Source: Micromonospora sp. NBC_00389
Lineage (GTDB): Bacteria; Actinomycetota; Actinomycetes; Mycobacteriales; Micromonosporaceae
NCBI RefSeq assembly: GCF_036059255.1
Contig: NZ_CP107947.1
Location: forward strand, 1,736,001-1,800,000
DNA: 64,000 bases
Reading direction: 5' to 3'
Below the pieces are notes generated by a model. The model worked only from the letters and a program-made list of their open reading frames with translations. It was not told the DNA's origin and ran no database searches. Positions within the stretch are counted from its first letter, which is position 1. Each line of letters begins with the position of its first letter. Below, in pieces: positions 15,161 through 22,261 of this stretch. The position numbers and the translations under genes are program-made.

Positions 15161-16799
15161 TCATCAGCGTAAGTCGTTTTGTGTCAAGCTTTTGGTCGGT
15201 GCCTCGGCCGTCGTCTGTCCCTGCATAGCGGTGATGGGGTTGGTCCCCAGCAACGTGTAATCGGGTTGATGAGACGACGGGCCGGGGCTGCCCGTGATGA
15301 CAGGCGAGATCACAGTGCGTGTCTCAATGCCGCGTAGGGCTCGCCCCCGGCCGTCAGCTTGAACGCCGCGACGATGAATCAGGCGGCTAGAGCCACCTGC
15401 CTGCGGTGGTGGTTGCCGTAGGTGGCGATGTCGGCGTTCCATGCTCTTCCGGCGGTGATGACGGCGTGCAACTGGCGCAGGATCGCCGCGGCGATGACGG
15501 TCTGGGCTTGGGTCGCGGTGAGCTTGTTGGTCTCCCGGGTGGTCAAATGCTGGTAGCGGGCGGCATAGACGGCGTTGCTGCGCTGGGCGCCCCAGACCGC
15601 CCGCCAGGCGGCCAGACGCAGCGCGGGTCGGCCCTGGCCGGTGAGTTTGGTGCGACCAACGAACGTCCCGGACAGTTTCTCCCGCGGTGCGAGGCCGGCG
15701 TGCTTGACCAGGGCACGGGCGGAAGCGAACCGGTTCGGGTCACCGGTCTCGGCGAGGATCGCCGCCGCGCCAACCGCGGATAGGCCGGGGATGGAGGTGG
15801 CCAGTTCGGTCAGCTTGAGCTCGTCGAGGACGCGGGTCATCCGGGTCTCGGTGTCGGCGAGCTTGTCGGTGGCGGTGTGCCAGTCCTGCAGCAGGAACGC
15901 GACCCGCTCCAGCGCACCGGGCCGGTGGGCGGTCACCCCGGTGGGGTCGGCCAACGCGGTGAACAGGTGCCGCAGGATGCGCAGCGAGGGTTTGCACCCG
16001 CCGCGGCGGGTGATCTCACGGCGCACGGCCTGCTCGAACCGGGCCGCACCGAGGCGTCGGGTGCGGGCGAGGTCGCCGCCGTCACGCTGGCAGATCACCG
16101 TCATCGCTGCAGCCCAGGTGCGGGACCGAAACGGCTGCTTGGCGGCATCGAGCGCGGCGGGCCAGACACACTCGAGCAGCGCGCGGATCTGCTGGACCTG
16201 GCTGACCATTTCGATGATGAGCTGTTCGCGGCGGGCGCCCAGATGCCGCAGCCGGCCCCAGGTCTCATCGATCGGCTCGGGTACGTAGCAGCGCAGCTGC
16301 GCGGTCAGCCGAGCGATGAGCACCGCATCCTTCTCATCGGTCTTGTCCGAGGTCAGGTCCTCAGTGCGCCGCGCCCACGACGTCAGCATCGGCTGCACAC
16401 ACACGAACGGCATTGCCCGGTCCGCAGCGAGCTGGCCGAGGACCCGCCAGCGGTGCCCGGTCGGCTCGCACGCCACCGTCACCCCCGCCCACCCCCTCGC
16501 CGCGGCCCGCTCGGCGGCCCAGTCCAACGCTGCACCCAGATTCCAGGCCCGGCAGCGGAATGTCTTACGGGCCAACACTTTCGAGTCGTGATCGGTGACG
16601 ACGACCATCTGCTTCGCGTCGGCCAAGTCGATCCCCACGATCGCGTTGGTCACCGGCACCAACGCCCGCAGCCGAGCAAGCCGCGCGTTGCGGTTGCGAT
16701 CACCCCGGGACACACCGCTACCGTTACCCATGAACGTCCTCCTCCTGCGATGGGACACCAAGCCCGACAAGCGCATCAGGGGGACGTTCCTACGTCCTG
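15161..16799 (-). mobile_element. IS110-family insertion sequence (about 1.64 kb)
   Basis: The element holds one transposase gene read leftward, with about 68 bases of 5' and 218 bases of 3' non-coding DNA. The octamer ACGTCCTG occurs at both proposed boundaries (15153-15160 and 16792-16799). This fits the short shared core left by IS110-type recombinases. A long 3' non-coding end resembles the IS1111 branch, where the guide (bridge) RNA lies downstream of the transposase. The limits are inferred from the octamer and the SDR break, not from alignment to other copies. Confidence 0.65.
15379..16731 (-). CDS. IS110-family transposase (DEDD recombinase)
   Basis: This 450-residue recombinase has the RuvC-like DEDD domain: IVGIDLADAKQ (first Asp), ACEPTGHRW (Glu), and TDEKDAVLIARL (the paired Asp). 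The C-terminal Tnp_20 domain shows SIPGLSAVGAAAILAETGD, FASARALVKHAGLAP with the candidate nucleophilic Ser, and TKLTGQGRPALR. All catalytic residues are visible, so it appears functional. The start is the ATG reading MGNGSGVS because AGGAGGAGG lies just upstream; an ATG 45 bases earlier is in frame but lacks one. It would move the element with a structured guide RNA from its non-coding end. Confidence 0.9.
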   Translation of the reverse strand: MGNGSGVSRGDRNRNARLARLRALVPVTNAIVGIDLADAKQMVVVTDHDSKVLARKTFRCRAWNLGAALDWAAERAAARGWAGVTVACEPTGHRWRVLGQLAADRAMPFVCVQPMLTSWARRTEDLTSDKTDEKDAVLIARLTAQLRCYVPEPIDETWGRLRHLGARREQLIIEMVSQVQQIRALLECVWPAALDAAKQPFRSRTWAAAMTVICQRDGGDLARTRRLGAARFEQAVRREITRRGGCKPSLRILRHLFTALADPTGVTAHRPGALERVAFLLQDWHTATDKLADTETRMTRVLDELKLTELATSIPGLSAVGAAAILAETGDPNRFASARALVKHAGLAPREKLSGTFVGRTKLTGQGRPALRLAAWRAVWGAQRSNAVYAARYQHLTTRETNKLTATQAQTVIAAAILRQLHAVITAGRAWNADIATYGNHHRRQVALAA

Positions 16800-16908
16800 C
16801 ATCGACACGCAGAACGTCTTTCTATGCCGAGAGTGTGTCGAGGCGCCGATCGCGTCCCATCGACGGCCGCTGCTAGCGTCACCGGCAACCGTTGAGAAGG
16901 GAGTGCCG

Positions 16909-17700
16909 ATGGTGGATCGGGCGAAGGTCGGTGGACGGCCGCGGTCAGTAACGATTGCAGTGACTCTGATGACCGTCGTGGCCGTCGGGTATCTCGCAGA
17001 CGCGATGGCGGTCGCCGTTGGGGCAGCTGCGTACCCGGACCGTGTGCGGGAGGCACTGAACACCTCCGAGGTCGACCCACGCGCCTTTGACGTTATCAAA
17101 CCACTGGCCTCGGCATTGCCCTACGTCGCGGCGTTGATCACCGCCGTGGCAGCACTGGTCCTACTGGGTATCGCGGCCTCAGTGCGTGCGGGGCACTTCG
17201 CGGGCCGCATCATCGCCTGGATCGCGATCGGTCTGTCCCTGATGTGCAGCTTCTGCGGTCTGGGTCAAGCTGGTACGCCCGCTTTCAGCGGAATCTTCTA
17301 CGTGTCCGCGTTCACCCGTGACGCCTCCGGAACTAACACGTTCGTCCAGCGGTTGCCGGCCGCGTACCCGCCGGCCTATCAGTACCTCAGCGCCGGCTTT
17401 GCCCTCTTCGCGATGCTCGCCCTGATCGTCGTCGTCGTGCTGCTCGCGCGACCCTCAGCCAACCGCTTCTTCCGTCCGGTCAGACAGCTGGCACCGCCGC
17501 CAGCAACTCATTACCTGGCCGACTCGGCGCCAGCAACTCATTACCTGGGCGACTCGGCGCCAGCGCCGGTCGCTGGGGCAGCCCGTCCGATCATCGGCCA
17601 GATTTCCCAACTGTCGGTGCTGGTCGGGCAGCATCAACGCGGCGAGTTGACCGACGAGGAGTTCGCTGCGGCTCGCCAACAACTGCTCGGTGGCCCCTGA
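16909..17700 (+). CDS. Four-helix membrane protein with C-terminal SHOCT-like helix
   Basis: This 263-residue protein has about four transmembrane segments (residues about 12-35, 70-90, 96-118 and 160-182). A short repeat, PATHYLADSA/PATHYLGDSA, follows at about residues 200-222. A C-terminal helix, LVGQHQRGELTDEEFAAARQQLL, has the pattern of SHOCT oligomerisation domains. The ATG is preferred because GAGAAGGGAG lies 7-16 bases upstream. It begins about 110 bases after the IS110 end. Function unknown. Confidence 0.75.
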   Translation: MVDRAKVGGRPRSVTIAVTLMTVVAVGYLADAMAVAVGAAAYPDRVREALNTSEVDPRAFDVIKPLASALPYVAALITAVAALVLLGIAASVRAGHFAGRIIAWIAIGLSLMCSFCGLGQAGTPAFSGIFYVSAFTRDASGTNTFVQRLPAAYPPAYQYLSAGFALFAMLALIVVVVLLARPSANRFFRPVRQLAPPPATHYLADSAPATHYLGDSAPAPVAGAARPIIGQISQLSVLVGQHQRGELTDEEFAAARQQLLGGP

Positions 17701-17727
17701 TACCAGCACGTCAGACATGCTGGTATC
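17699..17727 (+). terminator. 10-bp hairpin over the membrane gene stop
   Basis: GATACCAGCA (17699-17708) and its complement (17718-17727) form a stem that begins within the stop codon, with a 9-base loop. Confidence 0.6.
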
Positions 17728-17833
17728 CACCCGGCGGGAGACGCAGCTGCGCGCCCTCAGGGTCACACTCGCACCTCCCGCCATCGGCCACTGCGCGGTA
17801 ACGCCCGCACATGCCGCGATCAGCGTGCTGAGG

Positions 17834-17879
17834 TGTCGCAGATCAGTTGGCGGACACGTGTCGCACATCAGTCGACGGA
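17834..17879. repeat. Direct repeats resembling an IS21-family end
   Basis: TGTCGCAGATCAGTTGGCGGA (17834-17854, 21 bases, quoted in two parts: TGTCGCAGATC, AGTTGGCGGA) is followed 25 bases on by an imperfect copy (17859-17879) with CACATCAGTCGACGGA in place of its second half. Repeated TGTCGCA...GGCGGA units are typical of IS21-family termini. No istA or istB gene is near, so this would be a solo end. Confidence 0.45.
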
Positions 17880-18132
17880 GGACACATCAAGTTCAGCCAT
17901 CGCTGGCACGGCGCGCACTGCCGAATTCCGCTCTATCAGATCAAGGCGGCCCGCAAGCGGGCCGCGCCGGCCCGGCCCCGGCCTGCTGGCGACCTCCGGC
18001 CGGCATCGGCCGGGCCGGCCGGCCACGCTGACGGACGACACGATCTGAAGACCTCGGGGCTCCGCCCCGAACCCCGACCCTCCTCAGAGATCAGCCGGGA
18101 GCGGATCACCTCGCCGGGCACCACAAGGGCTA

Positions 18133-18206
18133 CCAGCCTCCCCGGACGGGGCCAAGGTCGTTCGTCCGGTAGGGCGCTCCACCTTGTCCCCGTCCGGGGA
18201 GGCTGG
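18133..18206. repeat. 26-bp inverted repeat with 22-base loop
   Basis: Arms 18133-18158 and 18181-18206 (CCAGCCTCCCCGGACGGGG side) match with a single mismatch. The stem is far longer than a normal terminator and lies 115 bases before the 3' end of the Nudix gene. It may be a repeat element of the host or a mobile-element remnant. Confidence 0.85.
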
Positions 18207-18320
18207 ACGGTCTACGACTGCCCGACGAGGAGATCCGCCAAGCCCTGGAGCGTTATACGGCACAAGGCGACGACAGACACCACTTATCCATGTCGCGCAC
18301 CAGCGTCCGGGCCAAAGGCT

Positions 18321-18827
18321 TCATGAGCTGCCGGACATGGTCAGCGCGTCGTGCTGCTCCCCTGGACGAGCGAACCAGGCGCCCTCAGGGTTGGCGAGGG
18401 TGGTATCGATCCGGAGCTTTGCGGTCGGTTCCATCTCTGGCAGCGCCCTGACCGAAAACCATCGCACGGCCAGCGCCTCGTCGTCGTTGACCCGCGCGTG
18501 GCCGCCGGCTGGACGACAGCGGAACCAGACGTTCATGTACTGGCAGGTATCGCCGTTGGGGTAGATGCGAGGGTAGAGCGCGACGCCCGCGATGCTTTGG
18601 ACAACGACCTGCACGCCGGTCTCTTCCTCGACCTCGCGGATGACAGCGTCTGCCGGCTGCTCGCCTGGCTCGACCGCTCCTGCTGGAAGTGACCAGCATC
18701 CGTTGTCGGCGCGTCGCACAAGGAGGATGTCGTCTTCGTTGAAGACCAAGCCACTGACCGAGGGCAGCATCAACAGCTGTTGCCCGGCTTTCGTACGCAG
18801 ATCCCGGAGGTAGGGAGAGATCGCCAT
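18321..18827 (-). CDS. Nudix hydrolase
   Basis: This 168-residue protein has a complete Nudix box, beginning GAVEPGEQPADAVI and ending REVEEETGV near residues 60-82. That loop binds the metal and hydrolyses nucleoside diphosphates linked to another group. The N-terminus (SPYLRDLRTKAGQQLLMLPS) is typical of a common actinobacterial Nudix subgroup whose substrates are mostly unknown. The ATG is chosen because TACGCT lies 6 bases upstream, a leaderless promoter; a longer in-frame start has no support. Confidence 0.88.
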   Translation of the reverse strand: MAISPYLRDLRTKAGQQLLMLPSVSGLVFNEDDILLVRRADNGCWSLPAGAVEPGEQPADAVIREVEEETGVQVVVQSIAGVALYPRIYPNGDTCQYMNVWFRCRPAGGHARVNDDEALAVRWFSVRALPEMEPTAKLRIDTTLANPEGAWFARPGEQHDALTMSGSS

Positions 18828-19019
18828 CGAGGGAGCGTACCGACTTTGGGTCACACCGACACGGGCCATTCACGGGCCAGTAACCGTGGCACCCCGCGGT
18901 CATGGACGGGCACGAGAGGCAACGAGCTCCGCCGCCGGGTGCAGGCGTTTCGGGCAACACGGCCGGTTGAGCGCGCTCTTCCAAACTGACGGTCTGAGTT
19001 CCGCGCGGGCAGCTCGAAA

Positions 19020-19187
19020 CTAGTCTCCACCGCCATCCGCGCCCCCATCCGGCGGAGGGTGATGCATGTGGTCAAGCGGCCCGTCGTCGGACCGGGAGTC
19101 TCGTGGCCTGAACAGACTGATCACCATGAGCACCAGGAGGGTGAGCGTCATCGCGATGACGAACACAAGCCCCGCCGTCTCAACCAT
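19020..19187 (-). CDS. 55-residue single-pass membrane protein
   Basis: A short open frame encodes MVETAGLVFVIAMT, then a run of hydrophobic residues to about residue 26 (one transmembrane helix). The positive RPRDSRSDD segment comes next, and a tail rich in His, Pro, Gly and Asp ends the protein. TAGGCT at 19203-19208 lies 6 bases before an in-frame GTG at 19196, so the true product may be three residues longer and leaderless. The inside-positive flank fits a type I or tail-anchored topology. No homologue is recognised; the coding pattern and promoter are the support. Confidence 0.5.
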   Translation of the reverse strand: MVETAGLVFVIAMTLTLLVLMVISLFRPRDSRSDDGPLDHMHHPPPDGGADGGGD

Positions 19188-19355
19188 CGACACCACCAGG
19201 CGAGCCTATGAGTGGCAGGGGGGTGAGTCCAGGCGGCGCAGTCCGCATCTAGTCCGCAAGAGGTCGACGGACAGCGGGGAGTGGTGAGAGATGCCGAGAG
19301 GTATCTCCGCTGCTAGAAGGCCATCCGGGCAGCTCGCCGGGTCGCCCATCTTGAT

Positions 19356-19399
19356 CTCATAATCCCTCGGTCGCGGGTTCGAGTCCCGCCCGCCCCACC
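19356..19399 (+). pseudogene. 3' half of a tRNA-Met (CAT) gene, probable attachment-site remnant
   Basis: The sequence runs from an anticodon loop CTCATAA through a variable loop, T-arm (GCGGG-TTCGAGT-CCCGC) and acceptor strand CCGCCCC-A-CC. The bases before the loop cannot form the 5' anticodon strand, and no D-arm exists. A half tRNA that breaks at the anticodon loop is what integrases leave when an element inserts in a tRNA gene. A 7-bp hairpin (19407-19426) follows as a terminator. The intact tRNA-Met is not in the window. Confidence 0.75.
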
Positions 19400-19430
19400 T
19401 CGTTAGACCCCTGCTTAGCCAGGGGTGACG

Positions 19431-19768
19431 GGGATGGCAGCAGAAGCGGGAGGCGGTCAGGCCCACCACTTCGGGTACCACCTCAGGACCTCTTCCGCAG
19501 ACTTCGGCGGCTTGGACTCCCTCTCCCGCCACGCAGCAATGGCAGTCGGACCATGAGCCACCAGTCCCCCGGCGAGGAGAAGTGGCGACGTGACCTGTTC
19601 GGGCCAGCCCAGCCACAACCCGACACCCGACGCAAGCAGGAGCAGAAGCCCTGCGAGCTGCGTCATCCGGAGACGCGGGCGCTTCATGCCTGCAAGTCTA
19701 CGTTTGATCGACAACGAGGCCGAGTCCCCGAAGCCGGCAGCGGCGTACGGGATGGCAGCAGAAGCGGG
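19431..19768. repeat. 20-bp direct repeats flanking a small gene
   Basis: GGGATGGCAGCAGAAGCGGG occurs at 19431-19450 and again, exactly, at 19749-19768. The pair brackets the 76-residue membrane protein gene. Confidence 0.85.
19457..19687 (-). CDS. 76-residue membrane protein
   Basis: The product starts MKRPRLRMTQLAG and has two hydrophobic segments (residues about 9-27 and 32-50), then a charged cytoplasmic tail ending EEVLRWYPKWWA. TAGACT lies 7 bases before the ATG, the leaderless layout. The frame extends upstream but has no start with comparable support. It lies between a tRNA-Met remnant and the tRNA cluster, flanked by 20-bp direct repeats, so it may have arrived with mobile DNA. Function unknown. 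Confidence 0.6.
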   Translation of the reverse strand: MKRPRLRMTQLAGLLLLLASGVGLWLGWPEQVTSPLLLAGGLVAHGPTAIAAWRERESKPPKSAEEVLRWYPKWWA

Positions 19769-19869
19769 GCGGCGTGCGATCTGCGTGCGATAAGTGGCGG
19801 TGATCGCGAGCCAAGAGCGGGCAGCCACGGGCAACGGCGACCGATGCGGCCGGGGCGCCGAAAGCAAGA

Positions 19870-19897
19870 TCCCCACCGGCGTTTCCGCTGGTGGGGA
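19870..19897 (-). terminator. Terminator of the tRNA Glu-Asp-Phe operon
   Basis: Arms 19870-19881 and 19886-19897 pair over 12 bases with one mismatch. On the minus strand TCTTGCTTTC follows, making this a conventional Rho-independent site 27 bases past tRNA-Phe. Confidence 0.8.
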
Positions 19898-19923
19898 CCT
19901 CTGTAGCCCGGCGAAAGGCTATG

Positions 19924-19997
19924 TGGCCAGGGGCGGGGTCGAACCGCCGACCTTCCGATTTTCAGTCGGACGCTCGTACCAACTGAGCTACCTGGCC
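19924..19997 (-). tRNA. tRNA-Phe (GAA)
   Basis: The 74-base cloverleaf has acceptor GGCCAGG/CCTGGCC, a D-arm with GCTCAGTTGGT, anticodon loop CTGAAAA and T-loop TTCGACC. CCA is not encoded. It is the last of three tRNAs read leftward. Confidence 0.97.
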
Positions 19998-20096
19998 GTG
20001 TCGCTCGGCTCATGCTACCCGCCAACCGGATGAACCGCTGGCAGGGTCACACGCTCCGATACGCAGAACGCCGCGCTGGGCGCGGCGTCGGCGCTG

Positions 20097-20170
20097 CGGT
20101 CCTGACGGGACTTGAACCCGCGACCTCCGCCTTGACAGGGCGGCGAGCACTCCAACTGCTCCACAGGACC
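20097..20170 (-). tRNA. tRNA-Asp (GTC)
   Basis: Acceptor GGTCCTG/CAGGACC, anticodon loop CTGTCAA and T-arm CGGGTTCAAGTCCCG complete a cloverleaf with discriminator G. It lies between tRNA-Glu and tRNA-Phe. Confidence 0.97.
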
Positions 20171-20201
20171 TAGCTTGTGTTGCTCCGGCTTGCGCCGGTC
20201 G

Positions 20202-20274
20202 TGCCCCCAACGGGATTCGAACCCGTGCTACCGCCTTGAAAGGGCGGCGTCCTGGGCCGCTAGACGATGAGGGC
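20202..20274 (-). tRNA. tRNA-Glu (TTC)
   Basis: Acceptor GCCCTCA pairs with its 3' strand TTGGGGGC through one wobble region. The anticodon loop is CTTTCAA and the T-arm CGGGTTCGAATCCCG. It is the first tRNA of the leftward Glu-Asp-Phe cluster common in actinobacteria. Confidence 0.96.
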
Positions 20275-20428
20275 GGCCCCGCCATCATTGCACATTCGCA
20301 ACTTCTAGCGGACTTGCTCCCATCCGGCCCCGCCGGAGGCTTGGAAAGCATACGTGATGCTCGGTCGGTCGACAAAACCGGTATGGCCGAAGCCTTGGAT
20401 CAGCGCATAACCGCAGGTCAGGCCCGGT

Positions 20429-21217
20429 CTAGCGGAGTCGGGCGATGCCGTAGCGGCGCTTCAGGTCGGCGATCAAACGCGGGCAGGCGGCAAGCGTCGC
20501 GGCCCGGTCGCCGCCGCCGTCGTGCAGCAGAACGATGGCCCCGGGCCGGGCGGCGGAGTGGATCCGGTGAGCGATCGTGGCGGCGGTCGGCTTGCCCCAG
20601 TCCTGCGGGTCGACGTTCCAGTGCAGCGGACGCATGCCAAGTTCCTTCGCCACCGCGAGTACTTCCTTCGTCCAGCGACCGCCCGGTTGCCGGTAGAAGG
20701 GCACCGGCGCGCCCGGGGTCGCCGCCTGGATGGCCTTGTTGGTCCGGGTCAGGTCGGCGCGGATCTCGGCGATCGGCCGCCGGGCGAGGTCGAGATCGTG
20801 CCGCCAGCTGTGGTTGCAGAGCTGGTGCCCCTCCCGGACGATCCGCCGCACCAGCTCCGGGTGGCGTTGCACCTCATGGCCAACCATGCAGAAGGTGGCG
20901 GTCACCCGGGCCGCCCGCAGTTGGTCGAGCACCTTGGGCGTCCAGGCCGGACTGGGCCCGTCGTCGAAGGTCAGCGCCACCGGGCCGACGCCGGTGTTGC
21001 GGCGCAGGCCGTCCGGGAGCTTGGCCGGCAGCGGCCGCAGCGGAGGCTTCGGGGGCTTGGTGCGGGTCGGGCGCGGCGACGTGGTGGGTTTCGGCGGCGT
21101 GGTCGACTCCGCCGGCTGCGGCGCGCCGGCGGGTGCGATGGTGCCGTCCGGTTGGGCGCAGCCGGACAGGGCCAGCACCATGGCGAGGACGGACGCCAGG
21201 GCGGCGCGGGCTTGCAT
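20429..21217 (-). CDS. Polysaccharide deacetylase lipoprotein (NodB domain)
   Basis: This 262-residue exported enzyme has a lipobox LSGC (Cys20). A Pro/Thr-rich linker to about residue 65 leads to a NodB domain with VALTFDDGPSPAWTPKVL (catalytic Asp pair), HQLCNHSWRHDLD (metal-binding His residues), PFYRQPGGRW and IVLLHDGGG. Family members remove N-acetyl groups from cell-wall or chitin sugars with a divalent metal. All the expected metal ligands are visible, so it is probably active on the cell surface. GGGAGCG precedes the ATG. Confidence 0.92.
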   Translation of the reverse strand: MQARAALASVLAMVLALSGCAQPDGTIAPAGAPQPAESTTPPKPTTSPRPTRTKPPKPPLRPLPAKLPDGLRRNTGVGPVALTFDDGPSPAWTPKVLDQLRAARVTATFCMVGHEVQRHPELVRRIVREGHQLCNHSWRHDLDLARRPIAEIRADLTRTNKAIQAATPGAPVPFYRQPGGRWTKEVLAVAKELGMRPLHWNVDPQDWGKPTAATIAHRIHSAARPGAIVLLHDGGGDRAATLAACPRLIADLKRRYGIARLR

Positions 21218-21259
21218 CTGTCGCTCCCGGGGGGGTCGGGGTAGGCGGACTCCCCGACG

Positions 21260-22261
21260 CTAACGGACGTCGCCGAGAGCCGACAGTCCCGTGAGGCCCC
21301 CCTTCGACTGGTCCAGTGAGTCACGGACCGCGACGGCGAGCGAGACCGCCTCGGCCAGGCCGACCGGCCGCACCACCCCGGCGGGCAGCGTGTCGGCCCG
21401 CCAGCCGGGGCCGGCAGCGAGTACCAGCAGCGGGCGGCGTGGCGCGGCGAGCAGCGCGCTGAGCTGGGCGGGGTCGGCGGTGGCCCGGGTATGTGACCAG
21501 AGCACCACGGCGGCCGGCCCGGTTCGGTTGACCGCCTCGACGAGGGCGGCCACCGGCACCCGGGCGCCGAGCATCCGGTAGCTGACCCCGGTCTCGGCGA
21601 GCGCGGCGGCCATCGCCTCCAGTGGCAGGCTGTGCTGCTCCTCGTCGGCGCAGGAGAGCAGGATCCGGGCCGGCCCGGTGGGCACGGTGGCCCGGCTGGC
21701 CGCCGCGAACGCCTCCGACACGCAGCGGGAGATCAGGTGTTCCACCTCGATCAGGGCGCCGGTGGCGGCGTGCCGGTCGCCGATGCCGACGAGCACCGGG
21801 CGTAGCAGGCCGTCCCAGGTGGCGACGACCCCGCTGGCGGCCAGAGCGTGCGCGATCGTCTCGCTGATCGCCGCACCGTCCAGCCGCATGGCGGCCCGGG
21901 CCAGCCCGCGGGCGGCGGGGCCGGCGCGGCCCACCGGGATGGTTCCGCCGCCGCCGTCCCGGCCGGGCGTGCGGATGCGACTGCGGATGACGACATCGGC
22001 GGGTGTCGAATCCGGTGCCTGGCGGGCCCAGCGGGCCGCGTCGGCGGGGCTCACGCCGTCGGCGGTGAGCCGTCGCATGATCTCGAGGCGCGCCAGGTCG
22101 GCCGGCGTGTACCGGCGATGGTGGCCTGGGACGTGTTCGCTGGGCCCGAGTCCGTAGCGCTGGTGCCAGGTGCGCAGGGTGGTGACCGCGACCCCCAGCC
22201 TGCGCGCCACGGCGCCCGCGCTCAGCGGCTCATCGGCCACCTGACCGCTCCGCCGCATCAT
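21260..22261 (-). CDS. MerR-type regulator with B12-binding-like domain (LitR/CarH-like)
   Basis: This 333-residue regulator has an N-terminal MerR helix-turn-helix (AGAVARRLGVAVTTLRTWHQRYGL, HHRRYTPADLARLEIMRRL). A four-helix and Rossmann-like B12-binding module follows. SCADEEQHSLPLEAM holds a His in the position of the lower cobalamin ligand, and the EVEHLISRC helix contains the EH pair. The Trp that CarH places ten residues before EH appears to be His here. Such proteins repress carotenoid genes in the dark. It overlaps the idi gene by 32 bases at the end of the crtE-crtI-idi operon, so it probably regulates that operon. Confidence 0.82.
   Translation of the reverse strand: MMRRSGQVADEPLSAGAVARRLGVAVTTLRTWHQRYGLGPSEHVPGHHRRYTPADLARLEIMRRLTADGVSPADAARWARQAPDSTPADVVIRSRIRTPGRDGGGGTIPVGRAGPAARGLARAAMRLDGAAISETIAHALAASGVVATWDGLLRPVLVGIGDRHAATGALIEVEHLISRCVSEAFAAASRATVPTGPARILLSCADEEQHSLPLEAMAAALAETGVSYRMLGARVPVAALVEAVNRTGPAAVVLWSHTRATADPAQLSALLAAPRRPLLVLAAGPGWRADTLPAGVVRPVGLAEAVSLAVAVRDSLDQSKGGLTGLSALGDVR

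Larger units (their letters stand above)
17701..18320. other. 620-base gene-free stretch rich in inverted repeats
   Basis: I see no credible gene here. It holds the stop-codon hairpin, IS21-like end repeats (17834-17879), a GCGGCCCGC/GCGGGCCGC palindrome near 17945-17965, a CGGGGC-TCC-GCCCCG stem at 18055-18069 and a 26-bp inverted repeat at 18133-18206. The mixture looks like debris from mobile elements. Confidence 0.6.

Noticed and set aside
15164..15442. A 92-residue frame over the IS110 3' non-coding end
   Set aside because: It overlaps the transposase end and has no start signal; the segment is better explained as a guide-RNA region.
17847..18326. A 159-residue frame before the Nudix gene
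   Set aside because: It crosses three palindromes and lacks promoter, ribosome-binding site and family resemblance.
19206..19616. A frame containing GGRDSNPRPRDYE
   Set aside because: This familiar peptide comes from reading the tRNA T-arm in reverse and is not a protein.
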